Translations under genes and position numbers: made by a program | Shown here: piece by piece, positions 1 to 8,773 of the stretch | How the letters are laid out: every line of letters begins with the position of its first letter | Position numbering within the stretch: position 1 is the first letter of the stretch | Notes under the pieces: model-generated | The model's input: only the letters and a program-made list of their open reading frames with translations | The model's database searches: none | What the model was told of the DNA's origin: nothing | Assembly: GCA_963677395.2 (NCBI GenBank) | Contig: OY781965.2 | Location: 3,534,001-3,598,000, forward strand | Direction of reading: 5' to 3' | Length of the DNA: 64,000 bases | Origin: G963667975 sp963677395 | GTDB lineage: Bacteria; Bacteroidota; Bacteroidia; Bacteroidales; G963667975

Positions 1-1060
1 AGGTTTTAAATGCAATTCCGTTTAAATCCTGAGCAATTTCGGGCCGGTAAATTGTATCGTTTACAAAAACTTCTGCTTTTCTATAATAAGGCTTACGCTC
101 CGAATATTTTGGAAATGCAACACGTATAAAGCTAAGTTTATCGAATCCATTTTTCTCTTTTTCATTTTTATCGCCAATATAGACAGGATAAGACAAGCCG
201 TTTTCTTCGTTTGCAAAGGTTACAAAACCATTTTGACTCGATGTTTTGGTGAAGTTGATGCTCCATTCTGATTTTACAGGTCCCATTCCATTTTGCCAAA
301 TGAGGATTAACTCTCCTCCGGTTCGTTTAGCGGGAACATATTTCATGTTGAACTTAGCTTCATACGTCCTTAACTCTTCATAAAATCCTATACGTGAAGC
401 TGTACGCAAAATATCTTTTTTAAGCTGTTCAGGAGCAGGAAGGTTAAAGTTTTTCTGGTACGAACTTTCATACACCTCCAGAGCATTTCTGTAAGCAATA
501 AAAGCATCGTTGTATTCACGGTTTGCCTCGTAAATTAGCCCCATCATTATATGGGCAAAAGCATCATTTTGATAGCGATTTTTATGATCAGGATACTTAT
601 CATTGAGTTGATTAAGTTTTTCATTGATACGGCGAACTTCTACTAAAGCTGTATTGTATTGTTTAAGATTGAGATAGTTCAGGGCTTTGTAATAGTTAAC
701 CATTACTTTTTCGAAATCCTCTGGCTGATAAGGCCTGATGCCCGGATTTGAAAGAAATGAGAGTGCTTCAAGCGCATAGTTTTTCTGAAACTCATCAATC
801 ATTTTATCTGCTTCTTCCAATGATTGATTGCTGATCTGATTCTGGTTTGTGATCCAGTTTATCCATCCATGATTGAACAAGTATAACATACGATTTTTCC
901 CTTTGGCATCTTTGCTGCTTTTTTCAAGAAATTCGCGTGCTCTTTCCATCTCTCCATTAGAAATGTATTCCTGGAATTTTATGTTTTTCTGATAGTAAGT
1001 AGCGCAACTGCTCAAGGTAATTACTCCCAAAAGAATCAAAATCAGGTATTTATTTTTCAT
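1..1060 (-). CDS. COG3014-like lipoprotein, partial (C-terminus beyond window edge)
   Basis: The reading frame opens at an ATG at 1060 and runs off the left edge. The N-terminus is a lipoprotein signal: MKNKYLILILLG, then a lipobox ending LSSCATYY, so the mature protein should be anchored by an acylated Cys. The visible part is helical, with TPR-like stretches (ALNYLNLKQYNTALVEVRR near residues 110-130 and ANREYNDAFIAYRNALEVYE near 160-180), followed by a more beta-like region with DTIYRPEIAQDLNG. This layout fits the COG3014 family of uncharacterised lipoproteins, often found beside LpoB-like and LPP20-like genes. Both partners follow here at 1170 and 1927 on the same strand, although a hairpin at 1099-1147 separates this gene from them. 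The exact role is unknown. Family call is from architecture and neighbourhood, moderately sure. Confidence 0.75.
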   Translation of the reverse strand, partial: MKNKYLILILLGVITLSSCATYYQKNIKFQEYISNGEMERAREFLEKSSKDAKGKNRMLYLFNHGWINWITNQNQISNQSLEEADKMIDEFQKNYALEALSFLSNPGIRPYQPEDFEKVMVNYYKALNYLNLKQYNTALVEVRRINEKLNQLNDKYPDHKNRYQNDAFAHIMMGLIYEANREYNDAFIAYRNALEVYESSYQKNFNLPAPEQLKKDILRTASRIGFYEELRTYEAKFNMKYVPAKRTGGELILIWQNGMGPVKSEWSINFTKTSSQNGFVTFANEENGLSYPVYIGDKNEKEKNGFDKLSFIRVAFPKYSERKPYYRKAEVFVNDTIYRPEIAQDLNGIAFKT

Positions 1061-1098
1061 GCCTGTTGTTCTGTTTTGTGCATCAACAAAAGAAAATA

Positions 1099-1147
1099 AA
1101 CTCCGCAATCTAAAAATTGAAAGATGATATCAAGTAATTGCGGAGTT
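1099..1147 (-). terminator. Hairpin terminator after the LpoB-like gene
   Basis: A perfect 11-bp inverted repeat (AACTCCGCAAT at 1099-1109, ATTGCGGAGTT at 1137-1147) with a 27-nt loop lies just past the stop of the LpoB-like gene. On the minus strand it is followed by a T-rich run (TTATTTTCTTTTG). It may terminate or attenuate before the COG3014-like gene. Confidence 0.55.
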
Positions 1148-1169
1148 GAATTTAATTCTGATTTATCGC

Positions 1170-1763
1170 TTAATCTGAAATGAGTTTTTTAATTTCTTTA
1201 TCGCCAATCCAAACAATTTCGTTGGTTTCAAGATTGGTGAGTTCCAGATTGATTTTATAATTAACCACTTTGTCTTTTTTGTATTCGTCAACGGTTGAAT
1301 TGATTGCACCCTGAAGGATAAAATCAGCACCAAGTTCACGCCCCCATTTTTTTACAGTTTCGGGTGAAGCATAATCCTGTTGATCAGCGCGTTCACCACG
1401 AAGTTGTTCACGTTTTTCACCTGCCTGGGTTAAACGCACACGACGATCTTTCAGAAAAGCACGTTCAATATCTTTAATAAATGCCTCTGAACTGATATGT
1501 TCACTTGTTTTATTCGCTACAATACCAACAACAACGACTGGTTTCTTTCCTTCATGTTTTTCCATGTATTCATTTAACCATGCTTCACCTAAAACCTGTT
1601 CGATCATAGCATCGGCTGTCATTTTTGCATCTGCATCATTCCATCTTCCACTAAGGTCAAATTGCTGATCGGGTGAAACGCGCTTTACTTCACGAGTAGA
1701 AGTACATGCCTGAAATACAGTTACTACTGCAATAAATGCAAGAATTTGGATCGATCTTTTCAT
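1170..1763 (-). CDS. LpoB-like outer-membrane lipoprotein (COG3417)
   Basis: A 197-residue lipoprotein: a hydrophobic start (MKRSIQILAFIAVVTVF) and lipobox QACTSTR. The body has the LpoB/COG3417 pattern: a DLSGRWNDADA segment after the linker, a strand KPVVVVGIVANKTSEHIS, a helix with FIKDIERAFLKDRRVRL, GADFILQGAIN, and a C-terminal NLETNEIVWIGDKEIKKL. In E. coli LpoB activates the peptidoglycan synthase PBP1B, but this branch is mostly seen in three-lipoprotein clusters and its target in Bacteroidota is not established. It sits between a COG3014-like gene and an LPP20-like gene on the same strand, which supports a shared envelope role. Family call is firm; PBP activation is only inferred. 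Confidence 0.82.
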   Translation of the reverse strand: MKRSIQILAFIAVVTVFQACTSTREVKRVSPDQQFDLSGRWNDADAKMTADAMIEQVLGEAWLNEYMEKHEGKKPVVVVGIVANKTSEHISSEAFIKDIERAFLKDRRVRLTQAGEKREQLRGERADQQDYASPETVKKWGRELGADFILQGAINSTVDEYKKDKVVNYKINLELTNLETNEIVWIGDKEIKKLISD

Positions 1764-1926
1764 CTGTCTTATTATTTAATTGTGATTGTCATGTGGAATT
1801 TGTTACTCATAAAATCTGAAGCAACTCATCTCATTTTTAATTTAATTTTATGTTTGCATACCTAACAATTACTATGCCAAAGTTACATTCAAAAAGGTAT
1901 AATTTGAATTGGCCATATTATATTTT

Positions 1927-3342
1927 TCAAAGGTCAGTATTGGCCATTGCCGGAATAATCTCTGTTTTGAATTTTTCAAGTGCTTTATCCCACGCATCTT
2001 TGAGTGCATTGTCATAGCTTCTGACCTGCATTCCTTTTAAATCAGAAAAACCTCCGTTATAGACTTCCGATTGAGTTTTGTTATCCCAAACCGAAATTTC
2101 GCAATCCACATACACTACATAAAGGTCGTTCTTTTCAAGATAAGGACCTTTAATAGACTTTGTATTGATTTTTACCGTTAAATCAGCCTTTGATTCTTCG
2201 TTGCTGAACGAAAAGAGCTTTTCCGAAAGCTCTTTTTTGAATGATTGTCCAACAATTTTACGAGTCGATGGTTTATCAAATTCGGATTCTTCAATAACCA
2301 TAAAAGCTTTTTTTCCTTCAACTTCAACAGTTATTTTACATACAGGTAATGAGCTTTGAAATGAAAAAAGCTGTTTGATGATGTTTTCCTTTTCCAATTC
2401 TCCCATAATAGAAGGAATATCAAGCATCGCTTGTATTTGCTGGATTTTCCCTTTACCCGTAACTTTTGCAGTGGTAAGAATTGATTTTCCCTCCTGATTT
2501 GTTGGAAGTATTTCGTTTAGTGTACTTTTCCCTTTGGAGAAAATAAACTTCAAAGGAAGATTGCTAACCGGAAAACTTTCGCCCTTTTCATTTGCAAAGG
2601 AAGCTGCCACGTTGATATTCTGCTGGATAGGAGCCGAAAGATTTACACTTATTTTGTCAGTATTCGGCGTCAGACGTATATGTGATACAATATTTTGTAC
2701 AGATTTAAAAATTTCAGTTCCGAGATTTACAGAACCTGCCGTGGGCGAAAATGTACTTAAATCGTCAGAAAGATTTTTCTTCAATACATCAAAGGCTTTA
2801 AGATAAAAGCTGAGAGCATTTGTATAATCATGTTTTTCCTCATAATCCTTAGCACTTTCGTAATAATTAAGTGCACGTTTCTTTATATCAGCAAGTTTGC
2901 GGGCTTTTATTTCGGTGTAAAGCTGTTTCGAAAGTTTGTAGTAAACCCAGTATTCCTGATCATTTCCCCATGATGCTACCAATTCATATCCTTCCAGACT
3001 TTCCTTGATTGAGGTATTGATATATGCTTCAAACTCTTCTTTAAGCTCTTTTCTGTTTTCGAACTGATAAAGTTGAGTTTTGCCACTCACCCGTATTGAA
3101 ATTTCGGAAACGAGGTCATTCAAGGCGTTATTACGAGCAATAGAGATGTGATTTTCGCTGGTGCTGCTTTTTCGGGCTGTACCTATTCCAATATAATAAT
3201 CATTGATAACAGGCCTGGAAATTACCCATGAAGGCTGATTCTCGGATTGACTTACATTACTTTCGGTAGCGGGTTGGGTAGATTTGCATGCAGTAAACAA
3301 AGCAAGCATGCAAAACAATGGAAAGAGTAACGATTTCTTCAT
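1927..3342 (-). CDS. LPP20-family lipoprotein
   Basis: Start chosen at the ATG at 3342, giving 471 residues with a proper lipoprotein signal (MKKSLLFPLFCMLALFTACK). The frame is open a further 36 codons upstream, but that extension has no signal peptide. After a low-complexity spacer, residues about 35-150 carry the LPP20/FlgP-like domain (QPSWVISRPVINDYYIGIG, then ARNNALNDLVSEISIRVSG). A TPR-like pair follows (KKRALNYYESAKDYEEKHDYTNALSFYLKAFDVL), and the C-terminal half looks like beta sandwiches ending with a second conserved block (YDNALKDAWDKALEKFK). LPP20 proteins are surface or periplasmic lipoproteins of poorly known function. The triad with LpoB-like and COG3014-like genes is the best hint to function. 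Confidence 0.8.
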   Translation of the reverse strand: MKKSLLFPLFCMLALFTACKSTQPATESNVSQSENQPSWVISRPVINDYYIGIGTARKSSTSENHISIARNNALNDLVSEISIRVSGKTQLYQFENRKELKEEFEAYINTSIKESLEGYELVASWGNDQEYWVYYKLSKQLYTEIKARKLADIKKRALNYYESAKDYEEKHDYTNALSFYLKAFDVLKKNLSDDLSTFSPTAGSVNLGTEIFKSVQNIVSHIRLTPNTDKISVNLSAPIQQNINVAASFANEKGESFPVSNLPLKFIFSKGKSTLNEILPTNQEGKSILTTAKVTGKGKIQQIQAMLDIPSIMGELEKENIIKQLFSFQSSLPVCKITVEVEGKKAFMVIEESEFDKPSTRKIVGQSFKKELSEKLFSFSNEESKADLTVKINTKSIKGPYLEKNDLYVVYVDCEISVWDNKTQSEVYNGGFSDLKGMQVRSYDNALKDAWDKALEKFKTEIIPAMANTDL

Positions 3343-3663
3343 AGAATAGCAGGTTTTAAAAAAAAGACTAACAAATGTACTGAATTCTGAAATACAAAAA
3401 CCTTGCCGAAAAATAACAGCCAGTTGAAAAGTTAAAAATGAGAGTACCACAAAATTGTTTTATGCTATGAATGCACAAATACAAAACAATTCCGTTTTAA
3501 GTATTAAAAAGCCTCTGTTGCCTTCGTTGAAGTCATGTAATACCCAACCACAATAGTTATATTGTAATATATTGTTTTGCAGCAACTTTCTCAGTATATT
3601 CTCAAAAATCAGTTAACTAAACACCCCTTTAATCCTCCTGATCCGGGATACCAAAGAATCTAA

Positions 3664-3704
3664 ATATCAAGGCCAATCCTCGCATGCTCGATTGGTCTTG
3701 ATAT
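3664..3704. repeat. Inverted repeat, dispersed-repeat copy A
   Basis: ATATCAAGGCCAATC (3664-3678) pairs with GATTGGTCTTGATAT (3690-3704) with one G-T mismatch around an 11-nt loop, and a T run follows on the plus strand. The exact reverse complement of the left arm recurs at 36357-36371, and similarity between the two sites extends roughly 15 bases on either side. No plus-strand gene ends here, so a terminator role is not obvious. Confidence 0.5.
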
Positions 3705-3776
3705 TTTTCCAATCAGCAGCATCATTGCACAGTATTTTTGCACAAATCTGCCTTTTCCCAAAATGGAAACATAAAA

Positions 3777-3841
3777 AAGAGGTTGTTCAAAAGTCTCCCA
3801 TCTGACAAAAAATATTTTCCCGACTTTTTGAACAACCTCTT
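3777..3841 (-). terminator. Long hairpin terminator after the DUF2721 gene
   Basis: AAGAGGTTGTTCAAAAGTC (3777-3795) pairs with GACTTTTTGAACAACCTCTT (3822-3841), with one extra base in the right arm. It begins about 20 bp past the stop of the minus-strand gene at 3862 and is followed on that strand by six T residues. The outer arm resembles that of the hairpin at 11421-11521. Confidence 0.7.
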
Positions 3842-3861
3842 GTAAATCACATGATTATATT

Positions 3862-4341
3862 TCAGAATTCGCTTTCACGGATTTCTATCTTCACGATTTC
3901 ATGACCTTTCCAGATTTCGCGGGCTACCTGTAAAATTCCAAAAAGTACAGAAAGCATACCCAAGAGGAAAAGTGTTAGCGAAACGGTTTCTAACTGAGTA
4001 GCCTGAGTCATAAACTGTAGTCCAATTGACAATGACGCTAAAATAAAGAATGCTACGGCGATAGAGTAGAAAAACACGGCATTTCGGATAAGTTTCACTC
4101 TGAAGCCAAATTTATCTACCTGCATCACAATACTGTTTAATCGTACTTTCTGCTCTTCTTCAATATTGTTCTTTCGCAAAAACGAAACCAATCTGCGTTT
4201 TTCTTCTTCAAGAGCACGGATGCGCCCAACAACGATACTGTATTTATTGTTTATCCCCAGAATCAACAGCCCACATGCTGAAATCATTATACCGGGAGCC
4301 AGCATTTGCTGGATTATTCCTACTGATGAAAAATCAATCAT
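3862..4341 (-). CDS. DUF2721 family membrane protein
   Basis: A 159-residue integral membrane protein matching DUF2721: an N-terminal segment with MLAPGIMISACGLLILGI as the first helix, then the conserved cytoplasmic stretch IVVGRIRALEEEKRRL, a basic and helical middle, then two further membrane helices (NAVFFYSIAVAFFILASLSI and TVSLTLFLLGMLSVLFGIL). The C-terminus is short and charged. Function of the family is unknown. It is a single-gene unit: a consensus -7 box (TACCTTTG on the minus strand, 4368-4375) lies about 27 bp upstream and a hairpin follows the stop. Confidence 0.85.
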   Translation of the reverse strand: MIDFSSVGIIQQMLAPGIMISACGLLILGINNKYSIVVGRIRALEEEKRRLVSFLRKNNIEEEQKVRLNSIVMQVDKFGFRVKLIRNAVFFYSIAVAFFILASLSIGLQFMTQATQLETVSLTLFLLGMLSVLFGILQVAREIWKGHEIVKIEIRESEF

Positions 4342-4367
4342 GATATTAGTTAGTTTGTTTGCTGCTG

Positions 4368-4375
4368 CAAAGGTA
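4368..4375 (-). promoter_or_regulatory. Bacteroidota -7 box upstream of the DUF2721 gene
   Basis: The minus strand reads TACCTTTGC, an exact match to the TAnnTTTG -7 element of the Bacteroidota primary sigma factor. It would give a leader of about 20 nt. No clear -33 TTTG is visible. Confidence 0.5.
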
Positions 4376-4451
4376 GTACGAATGAAGTGGGTTGAACTAA
4401 ATTTTATTAATTCATTAACGCCGAAAAACAGCTCTTTACGCTCATATTCAA

Positions 4452-5345
4452 CTACTTTACAGGAATATAGATAGACATTTTTGAATCGGGATGCTCCGGC
4501 CCGAGAAATTGTTGGTCATACCACTCAAAATCATCGCGATTATCTACTTCAAACTCGCTGTTTGGAAGCCATTTACCCCAAATAAAGTCGTAGGTTTCAG
4601 AAAGTGTTTGCAATGAGCCTTTGTGTGTAAACACGGCATATTTTCCTCCGGAAATCTGTTTAGAAAACATTCCATTGGGAATATCACGGTCAGAATCAAC
4701 GATTACAGCAGTCATTGACTCATATTCAGTATCATCGGTAAATGCAGAAATATCGAAGTTACTGTCATTCATACATAAACCTACCGAAATTTCAGGCATA
4801 ATACGATGTTTAATCTCAGGCACACGTTGTGAAAACTGCATCCACAGTTGTGGTAATTTATTGTTTTTCAAACTTGTTACGGTTTTCATCCCTACTACCT
4901 GAAAAGCTTCCAGTGTTTTGATTTCGGGTTTCATAGTTAATCCTCCTGTTAAATGTTTTAATTGATTGATTGTAATTTGTTTACGTTCAAACAATACCGA
5001 CTTCAGTTTACGTTTACGATAGCTTCCCGGGCTGCAAGCGTACGTTTTGTGAAATGAACGGATAAAGCTTTCGTGCGATTCGAACCCCAAAGCATATGCA
5101 AGATCCATGACAGGCTGATTTGTATTGAGCAATAATTGCGATGCTTTGGTAAGCCTGCGCTTACGGATGTAATCGCCGGGTGTTTCTCCGGTTATTGCCT
5201 GAAACATTCTGCAGAAATGAAACATTGACACACATGCTATTGAAGCAACCTCTGCAATCGAAATTTTTTCGCAGAGATGCTCTTCAATGTAATCAGCCGC
5301 TTTCACAATTCGTTGATGGTAATCCATAGTGGTTTGTTTGATCAT
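4452..5345 (-). CDS. AraC-family regulator with GyrI-like effector domain
   Basis: 297 residues. Residues about 8-105 form the AraC/XylS double helix-turn-helix: the first HTH includes KISIAEVASIACVSMFHFCR, the second QPVMDLAYALGFESHESFIR followed by the typical FHKTYACSPGSYRK. Residues about 135-297 form a GyrI-like effector-binding domain (MKPEIKTLEAFQVVGMKTV at its start; QQFLGPEHPDSKMSIYIPVK at the end). Proteins of this architecture (Rob/SoxS-like with a C-terminal sensor) bind small hydrophobic ligands and regulate efflux or stress genes; the ligand here is unknown. An ATG six codons downstream (MDYHQR) is an equally good start. No neighbouring efflux gene is present, so the regulon lies elsewhere. 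Confidence 0.88.
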   Translation of the reverse strand: MIKQTTMDYHQRIVKAADYIEEHLCEKISIAEVASIACVSMFHFCRMFQAITGETPGDYIRKRRLTKASQLLLNTNQPVMDLAYALGFESHESFIRSFHKTYACSPGSYRKRKLKSVLFERKQITINQLKHLTGGLTMKPEIKTLEAFQVVGMKTVTSLKNNKLPQLWMQFSQRVPEIKHRIMPEISVGLCMNDSNFDISAFTDDTEYESMTAVIVDSDRDIPNGMFSKQISGGKYAVFTHKGSLQTLSETYDFIWGKWLPNSEFEVDNRDDFEWYDQQFLGPEHPDSKMSIYIPVK

Positions 5346-5408
5346 TGCAAAATTGCAACATCCAGAAGAAAAACAATTGACAGTTTTTGCTGAAATCAGG
5401 AAGACACA

Positions 5409-6947
5409 CTACTTTCCCCAGCTATCTCTATCCAAACTTCTGTAGTGAATTGCTTCGGCAAGATGTTCTGTTTTGATATCAGGAGAGCTTTCCAAATCGG
5501 CAATGGTACGGGAAACTTTCAGAATACGGTCATACGCTCTGGCAGAGAGTCCAAGTTTTTCCATTGCAGTTTTAAGCATTGTCATTCCGGCTTCGCTAAT
5601 CACACAATATGTTCGGAGCATTTTGCTTGTCATCATTGCATTACAATGGATTCCTGAGAATTCCTGAAAGCGTTCTTCCTGAATCTTGCGAGCCTTCACA
5701 ACGCGTTCGCGGACAAATTCACTTTTCTCGCCAGGTCGGGCATCGGTTAATTCTCTAAAGGCAACAGGAACAACTTCAACATGAATGTCTATTCTGTCGA
5801 GCAGTGGACCCGATATTTTATTCAGATATTTTTGTACTACACCTGGTGCACATACACAATTCTGCTCCGGATGATTATAATAACCACAAGGACAAGGATT
5901 CATAGCTGCAATCAACATAAAGCTTGCCGGGTATTCTATACTCATTTTTGCCCGTGAAATAGTCACTGTGCGTTCTTCCATTGGCTGACGCAATACTTCG
6001 AGTACTGTTCGTTTAAATTCGGGTAATTCATCCAAAAAGAGAACTCCATTGTGAGCTAACGAAATTTCGCCCGGCTGAGGAATACCTCCACCACCCACTA
6101 AAGCCACATCGCTGATAGTATGGTGTGGCGACCTGAATGGACGAACAGAAATGAGCGAAATATCTTTATGCACTTTCCCTGCAACAGAGTGTATTTTAGT
6201 AGTTTCCAGTGCTTCATGCAGGTTGAGCGGAGGCAAGATAGAAGGTAAGCGTTTGGCAAGCATCGTTTTTCCGGCTCCCGGAGGACCAATCAGGATCACA
6301 TTATGACCGCCGGCTGCAGCAATTTCGAGGGAACGTTTAATATTTTCCTGACCTTTAACATCTGCAAAATCAAATTCGTACTCATTTAAACGGGTATAAA
6401 ATTCTTCCCGTGCATTGATGAATGTTTTCTCCAATTCAATTTCTCCATTAAAGAACTGAATCACTTCCATAATATTTTCAGCTCCATAAACATCAAGTTT
6501 ACTGACAATTGCAGCTTCACGAACATTCTGTTTGGGAAGGATAAAGCCTTTAAATCCCTGCTTTTGCGCTTCTATTGCAATGGGCAATGCTCCTCTGATC
6601 GGCTGCAAGCCTCCATCAAGTGAAAGCTCACCCATGATTACATAATCACCAACTTTTTCAGCACTAATTTGTTCCGAAGCAGCTAAAATTCCTATGGCAA
6701 TGGTTAAATCGTACGAAGAGCCTTCCTTCCTTATATCGGCAGGAGCCATGTTTATCACAATCTTTTTGTTGGGCAAACGAAAGCCTACGTTGCGCAAAGC
6801 CGCTTCGATACGTTGCTGACTTTCCTTAACCGCGCTATCGGGCAAACCAACCAGCATAAAATTTACCCCTGTATCAACATTAGTTTCAACGGTAATTGGA
6901 AGTGCATTCACTCCATGCAATGCACTTCCAAACGTTTTCACGAGCAT
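5409..6947 (-). CDS. comM: YifB/ComM-type Mg-chelatase-like AAA+ ATPase
   Basis: 512 residues, full length for the family. The N-terminal ~180 residues form the ChlI-like, Lon-protease-fold domain (VGLPDSAVKESQQRIEAALRN, GELSLDGGLQPIRGALPIA). The AAA+ module follows with Walker A GPPGAGKT at residues 221-228 and Walker B in GVLFLDELPEF. A Cys-rich insert, NPCPCGYYNHPEQNCVCAPG, is typical of this family, and the Mg-chelatase C-terminal helical domain ends the protein. In Vibrio, ComM is a branch-migration helicase for natural transformation; in Bacteroidota the gene is common but untested. GldB follows 64 bp upstream on the same strand, so both could be co-transcribed. Confidence 0.92.
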   Translation of the reverse strand: MLVKTFGSALHGVNALPITVETNVDTGVNFMLVGLPDSAVKESQQRIEAALRNVGFRLPNKKIVINMAPADIRKEGSSYDLTIAIGILAASEQISAEKVGDYVIMGELSLDGGLQPIRGALPIAIEAQKQGFKGFILPKQNVREAAIVSKLDVYGAENIMEVIQFFNGEIELEKTFINAREEFYTRLNEYEFDFADVKGQENIKRSLEIAAAGGHNVILIGPPGAGKTMLAKRLPSILPPLNLHEALETTKIHSVAGKVHKDISLISVRPFRSPHHTISDVALVGGGGIPQPGEISLAHNGVLFLDELPEFKRTVLEVLRQPMEERTVTISRAKMSIEYPASFMLIAAMNPCPCGYYNHPEQNCVCAPGVVQKYLNKISGPLLDRIDIHVEVVPVAFRELTDARPGEKSEFVRERVVKARKIQEERFQEFSGIHCNAMMTSKMLRTYCVISEAGMTMLKTAMEKLGLSARAYDRILKVSRTIADLESSPDIKTEHLAEAIHYRSLDRDSWGK

Positions 6948-7011
6948 ATCTTCATATTTTTGACAGGATGAAGATACACAATAATCAGACTCAAATAGTA
7001 TAAATACTTAA

Positions 7012-8019
7012 TTATTTTTGCGGTCGATAGCCAGATTTGTTAAGCAAATCCTGTCCATTTTTTATTGAAAGAAGTTGAGAAACAGTAATATCACTATTTT
7101 TTTCCATAAACTTTTTCACAATCTGCCATCCAATCCACTCACCCAATCTACCCGGCGAATTTTGAAATCCCTGCGTTGTTGGCTCTTCATTTATAAAACT
7201 TTTTATCCGATAAAAGTCTTTCTCAAACAAAAGTTTATTCTGCAAAAAGAAAGCCCAAAGATTAGCTTCATTCTTTTTGCACCATTCCAATTGTTCTTTT
7301 GAATAACCGATCAAAATTTCTTCGGAGGTTTCTGGTAATGTAATATTTGCAAAATAAAGTTTCTTCCCCTGATAAATCATGATATCGAGCAGAGAGCTAT
7401 TTCCGGCTGGTGGCAATGCAAGATTATATGCAGCAATACTTTTCATGCAATCAGGCACAATATACTGGCTGTCTAAACGAGCCGTAATATACTTGGGAAT
7501 CCTCATCTGAGGGTAAAATTTATAATCTTTTCCCAGATATAAATCGGGGGCTATACAAAGAACTGAATCAAGAAAAATGATACGGTTTTCATAATCCATT
7601 GCCGAATGATAGGTAAACACTTTGGGTACTTTTTTACCGGGCATAAAATGAAGATATCGCGCCAATGCCCCATTCAATTCTTTTTCAAGGAAATCGAGTT
7701 TTGGATATTTTTTATTGATATCGTCATACACTTCCCTGATTGTTGGATCTGTTACAAATCCATAGATACGAAGAATGTTGCTGGTATCTTCAATATTACC
7801 ACCTAAGAAAAAGGAATACTCCTGCTTATTTTTCCGTAAGGTCTCCTTTATCTGGTCGGTATTCATTTCAAAAAGCACCTTTTCATAGCGGTGAATCTTC
7901 ACATCAACAACTTCGGCATTATTTACATCCGTTTTGAGTCGTTTGTCTTTTTTGGAATCATTACACGCGGTAAATATTGTAATACTAACAATAAGGAGTA
8001 ATACCAGATTTCTTTTCAT
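7012..8019 (-). CDS. gldB: Gliding-motility lipoprotein GldB-like
   Basis: 335 residues with a lipoprotein signal (MKRNLVLLLIVSITIFTACND). The mature part carries GldB-family blocks: VDVKIHRYEKVLFEMN, the YGFVTDPTIREVYDDI stretch, FTYHSAMDYENRIIFLDSV, and the C-terminal PGRLGEWIGWQIVKKFMEK. GldB is an envelope lipoprotein required for Flavobacterium gliding, but homologues are also found in non-gliding Bacteroidota, so motility is not implied. nadE, frequently a neighbour of gldB in this phylum, lies about 1.6 kb away on the opposite strand. A -7 box (TACTTTTG, minus strand, 8042-8049) sits about 23 bp upstream of the ATG. Confidence 0.85.
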   Translation of the reverse strand: MKRNLVLLLIVSITIFTACNDSKKDKRLKTDVNNAEVVDVKIHRYEKVLFEMNTDQIKETLRKNKQEYSFFLGGNIEDTSNILRIYGFVTDPTIREVYDDINKKYPKLDFLEKELNGALARYLHFMPGKKVPKVFTYHSAMDYENRIIFLDSVLCIAPDLYLGKDYKFYPQMRIPKYITARLDSQYIVPDCMKSIAAYNLALPPAGNSSLLDIMIYQGKKLYFANITLPETSEEILIGYSKEQLEWCKKNEANLWAFFLQNKLLFEKDFYRIKSFINEEPTTQGFQNSPGRLGEWIGWQIVKKFMEKNSDITVSQLLSIKNGQDLLNKSGYRPQK

Positions 8020-8041
8020 ATCTATACTTATAATTATATTC

Positions 8042-8049
8042 GCAAAAGT
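8042..8049 (-). promoter_or_regulatory. -7 box upstream of gldB
   Basis: The minus strand reads TACTTTTGC, matching TAnnTTTG, 22 bp upstream of the gldB ATG and just after the terminator hairpin of the preceding gene. No clear -33 element is visible. Confidence 0.5.
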
Positions 8050-8073
8050 AAAAAAAGCACGTATATCATAACG

Positions 8074-8113
8074 AAAAAGCGAGAGCTATATGTATCATAG
8101 CTCTCGCTTTTTT
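8074..8113 (-). terminator. Intrinsic terminator of the beta-barrel gene at 8132
   Basis: GCGAGAGCTAT and ATAGCTCTCGC form a perfect 11-bp stem flanked by A-rich and T-rich tracts on both sides. It lies 18 bp after the stop of the minus-strand gene at 8132 and should work on that strand. Confidence 0.85.
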
Positions 8114-8131
8114 AAGCAGGTTTCTTTTTTT

Positions 8132-8773
8132 CTAGAAGAGTTTAAACCCAAGAGATACATTCAGCAATTTGCTTTTATAATTTGCATCGATTGCATCCGA
8201 GATATCATTTAATCCCCATTCATAGCGAACATCCAATGTAAAATTCATAATATCAATACCTGCACCCGCCTGAATTCCCCAAATAACATCTTTGTATCCA
8301 GCCGGAACAGGAGCAGATTGAATTGTGGCTCCATTAATCTTGTATTCCACATCTTTGCTCGTGATAAATGATACAACCGGTCCTGCCATTAATCGAAGGT
8401 TAAATACCTTCATATCAATAATTTTAGCGCCGATAAGTACTGGAACATCAATTGTTTGCAATTTTGTTTCCTGAGAATAAGTAACATTTGGAAACTGGGG
8501 GCTTAATGTAACTGTTCCGGTGGTAAAATCGCCCCCTTTTGTGGCCCAGTAAACTTCAGGTTGCAAGTAAAGTTTACCACACGCGTTTATGCGAAGGAAA
8601 CCACCAAAAAGAAATCCAACTTTAGATTCTTCTTTCAGATCATTCGCATTATGAAAATCCGTTATAACCTTTGATGAGTTGAATCCGATTTTCGGTCCCA
8701 AAGTAAACGGTAATTGGGCAAAAGCACCTGTTGCCATGATTATCGACAACATTACAAGTGTGATACGTTTCAT
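8132..8773 (-). CDS. Outer-membrane beta-barrel protein (PorT/porin-like family)
   Basis: 213 residues: signal peptide MKRITLVMLSIIMATGAFAQ with cleavage after AFAQ, then alternating amphipathic strands typical of the small OMP_b-brl_2 family (TLGPKIGFNSSKV, SKVGFLFGGFLRINA, KLYLQPEVYWATKGGDF, FNLRLMAGPVVSFIT, DVIWGIQAGAGIDI, FTLDVRYEWGLND) and a C-terminal strand ending in Phe (LLNVSLGFKLF), as expected for BAM insertion. Function unknown. It is transcribed divergently from another barrel gene at 8901 and has its own terminator. Confidence 0.85.
   Translation of the reverse strand: MKRITLVMLSIIMATGAFAQLPFTLGPKIGFNSSKVITDFHNANDLKEESKVGFLFGGFLRINACGKLYLQPEVYWATKGGDFTTGTVTLSPQFPNVTYSQETKLQTIDVPVLIGAKIIDMKVFNLRLMAGPVVSFITSKDVEYKINGATIQSAPVPAGYKDVIWGIQAGAGIDIMNFTLDVRYEWGLNDISDAIDANYKSKLLNVSLGFKLF

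Larger units (their letters stand above)
3343..3861. other. 519-bp intergenic region with two hairpins
   Basis: No convincing gene. It holds an imperfect 15-bp inverted repeat at 3664-3704, whose sequence recurs near 36357-36371, and a strong terminator-type hairpin at 3777-3841. The rest is AT-rich sequence with no recognisable signal. Confidence 0.6.

Noticed and set aside
1170..1763. Gene name lpoB
   Set aside because: Family similarity is clear, but PBP1B activation is unproven in Bacteroidota, so no symbol was given.
3343..3450. 36-codon upstream extension of the LPP20-like protein
   Set aside because: The ATG at 3342 gives a clean lipoprotein signal; the extension would hide it.
6947..6976. 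9-bp inverted repeat at the comM start (TATCTTCAT / ATGAAGATA)
   Set aside because: Overlaps the start codon and ribosome-binding region; may be chance in an AT-rich leader, and no other site supports it.
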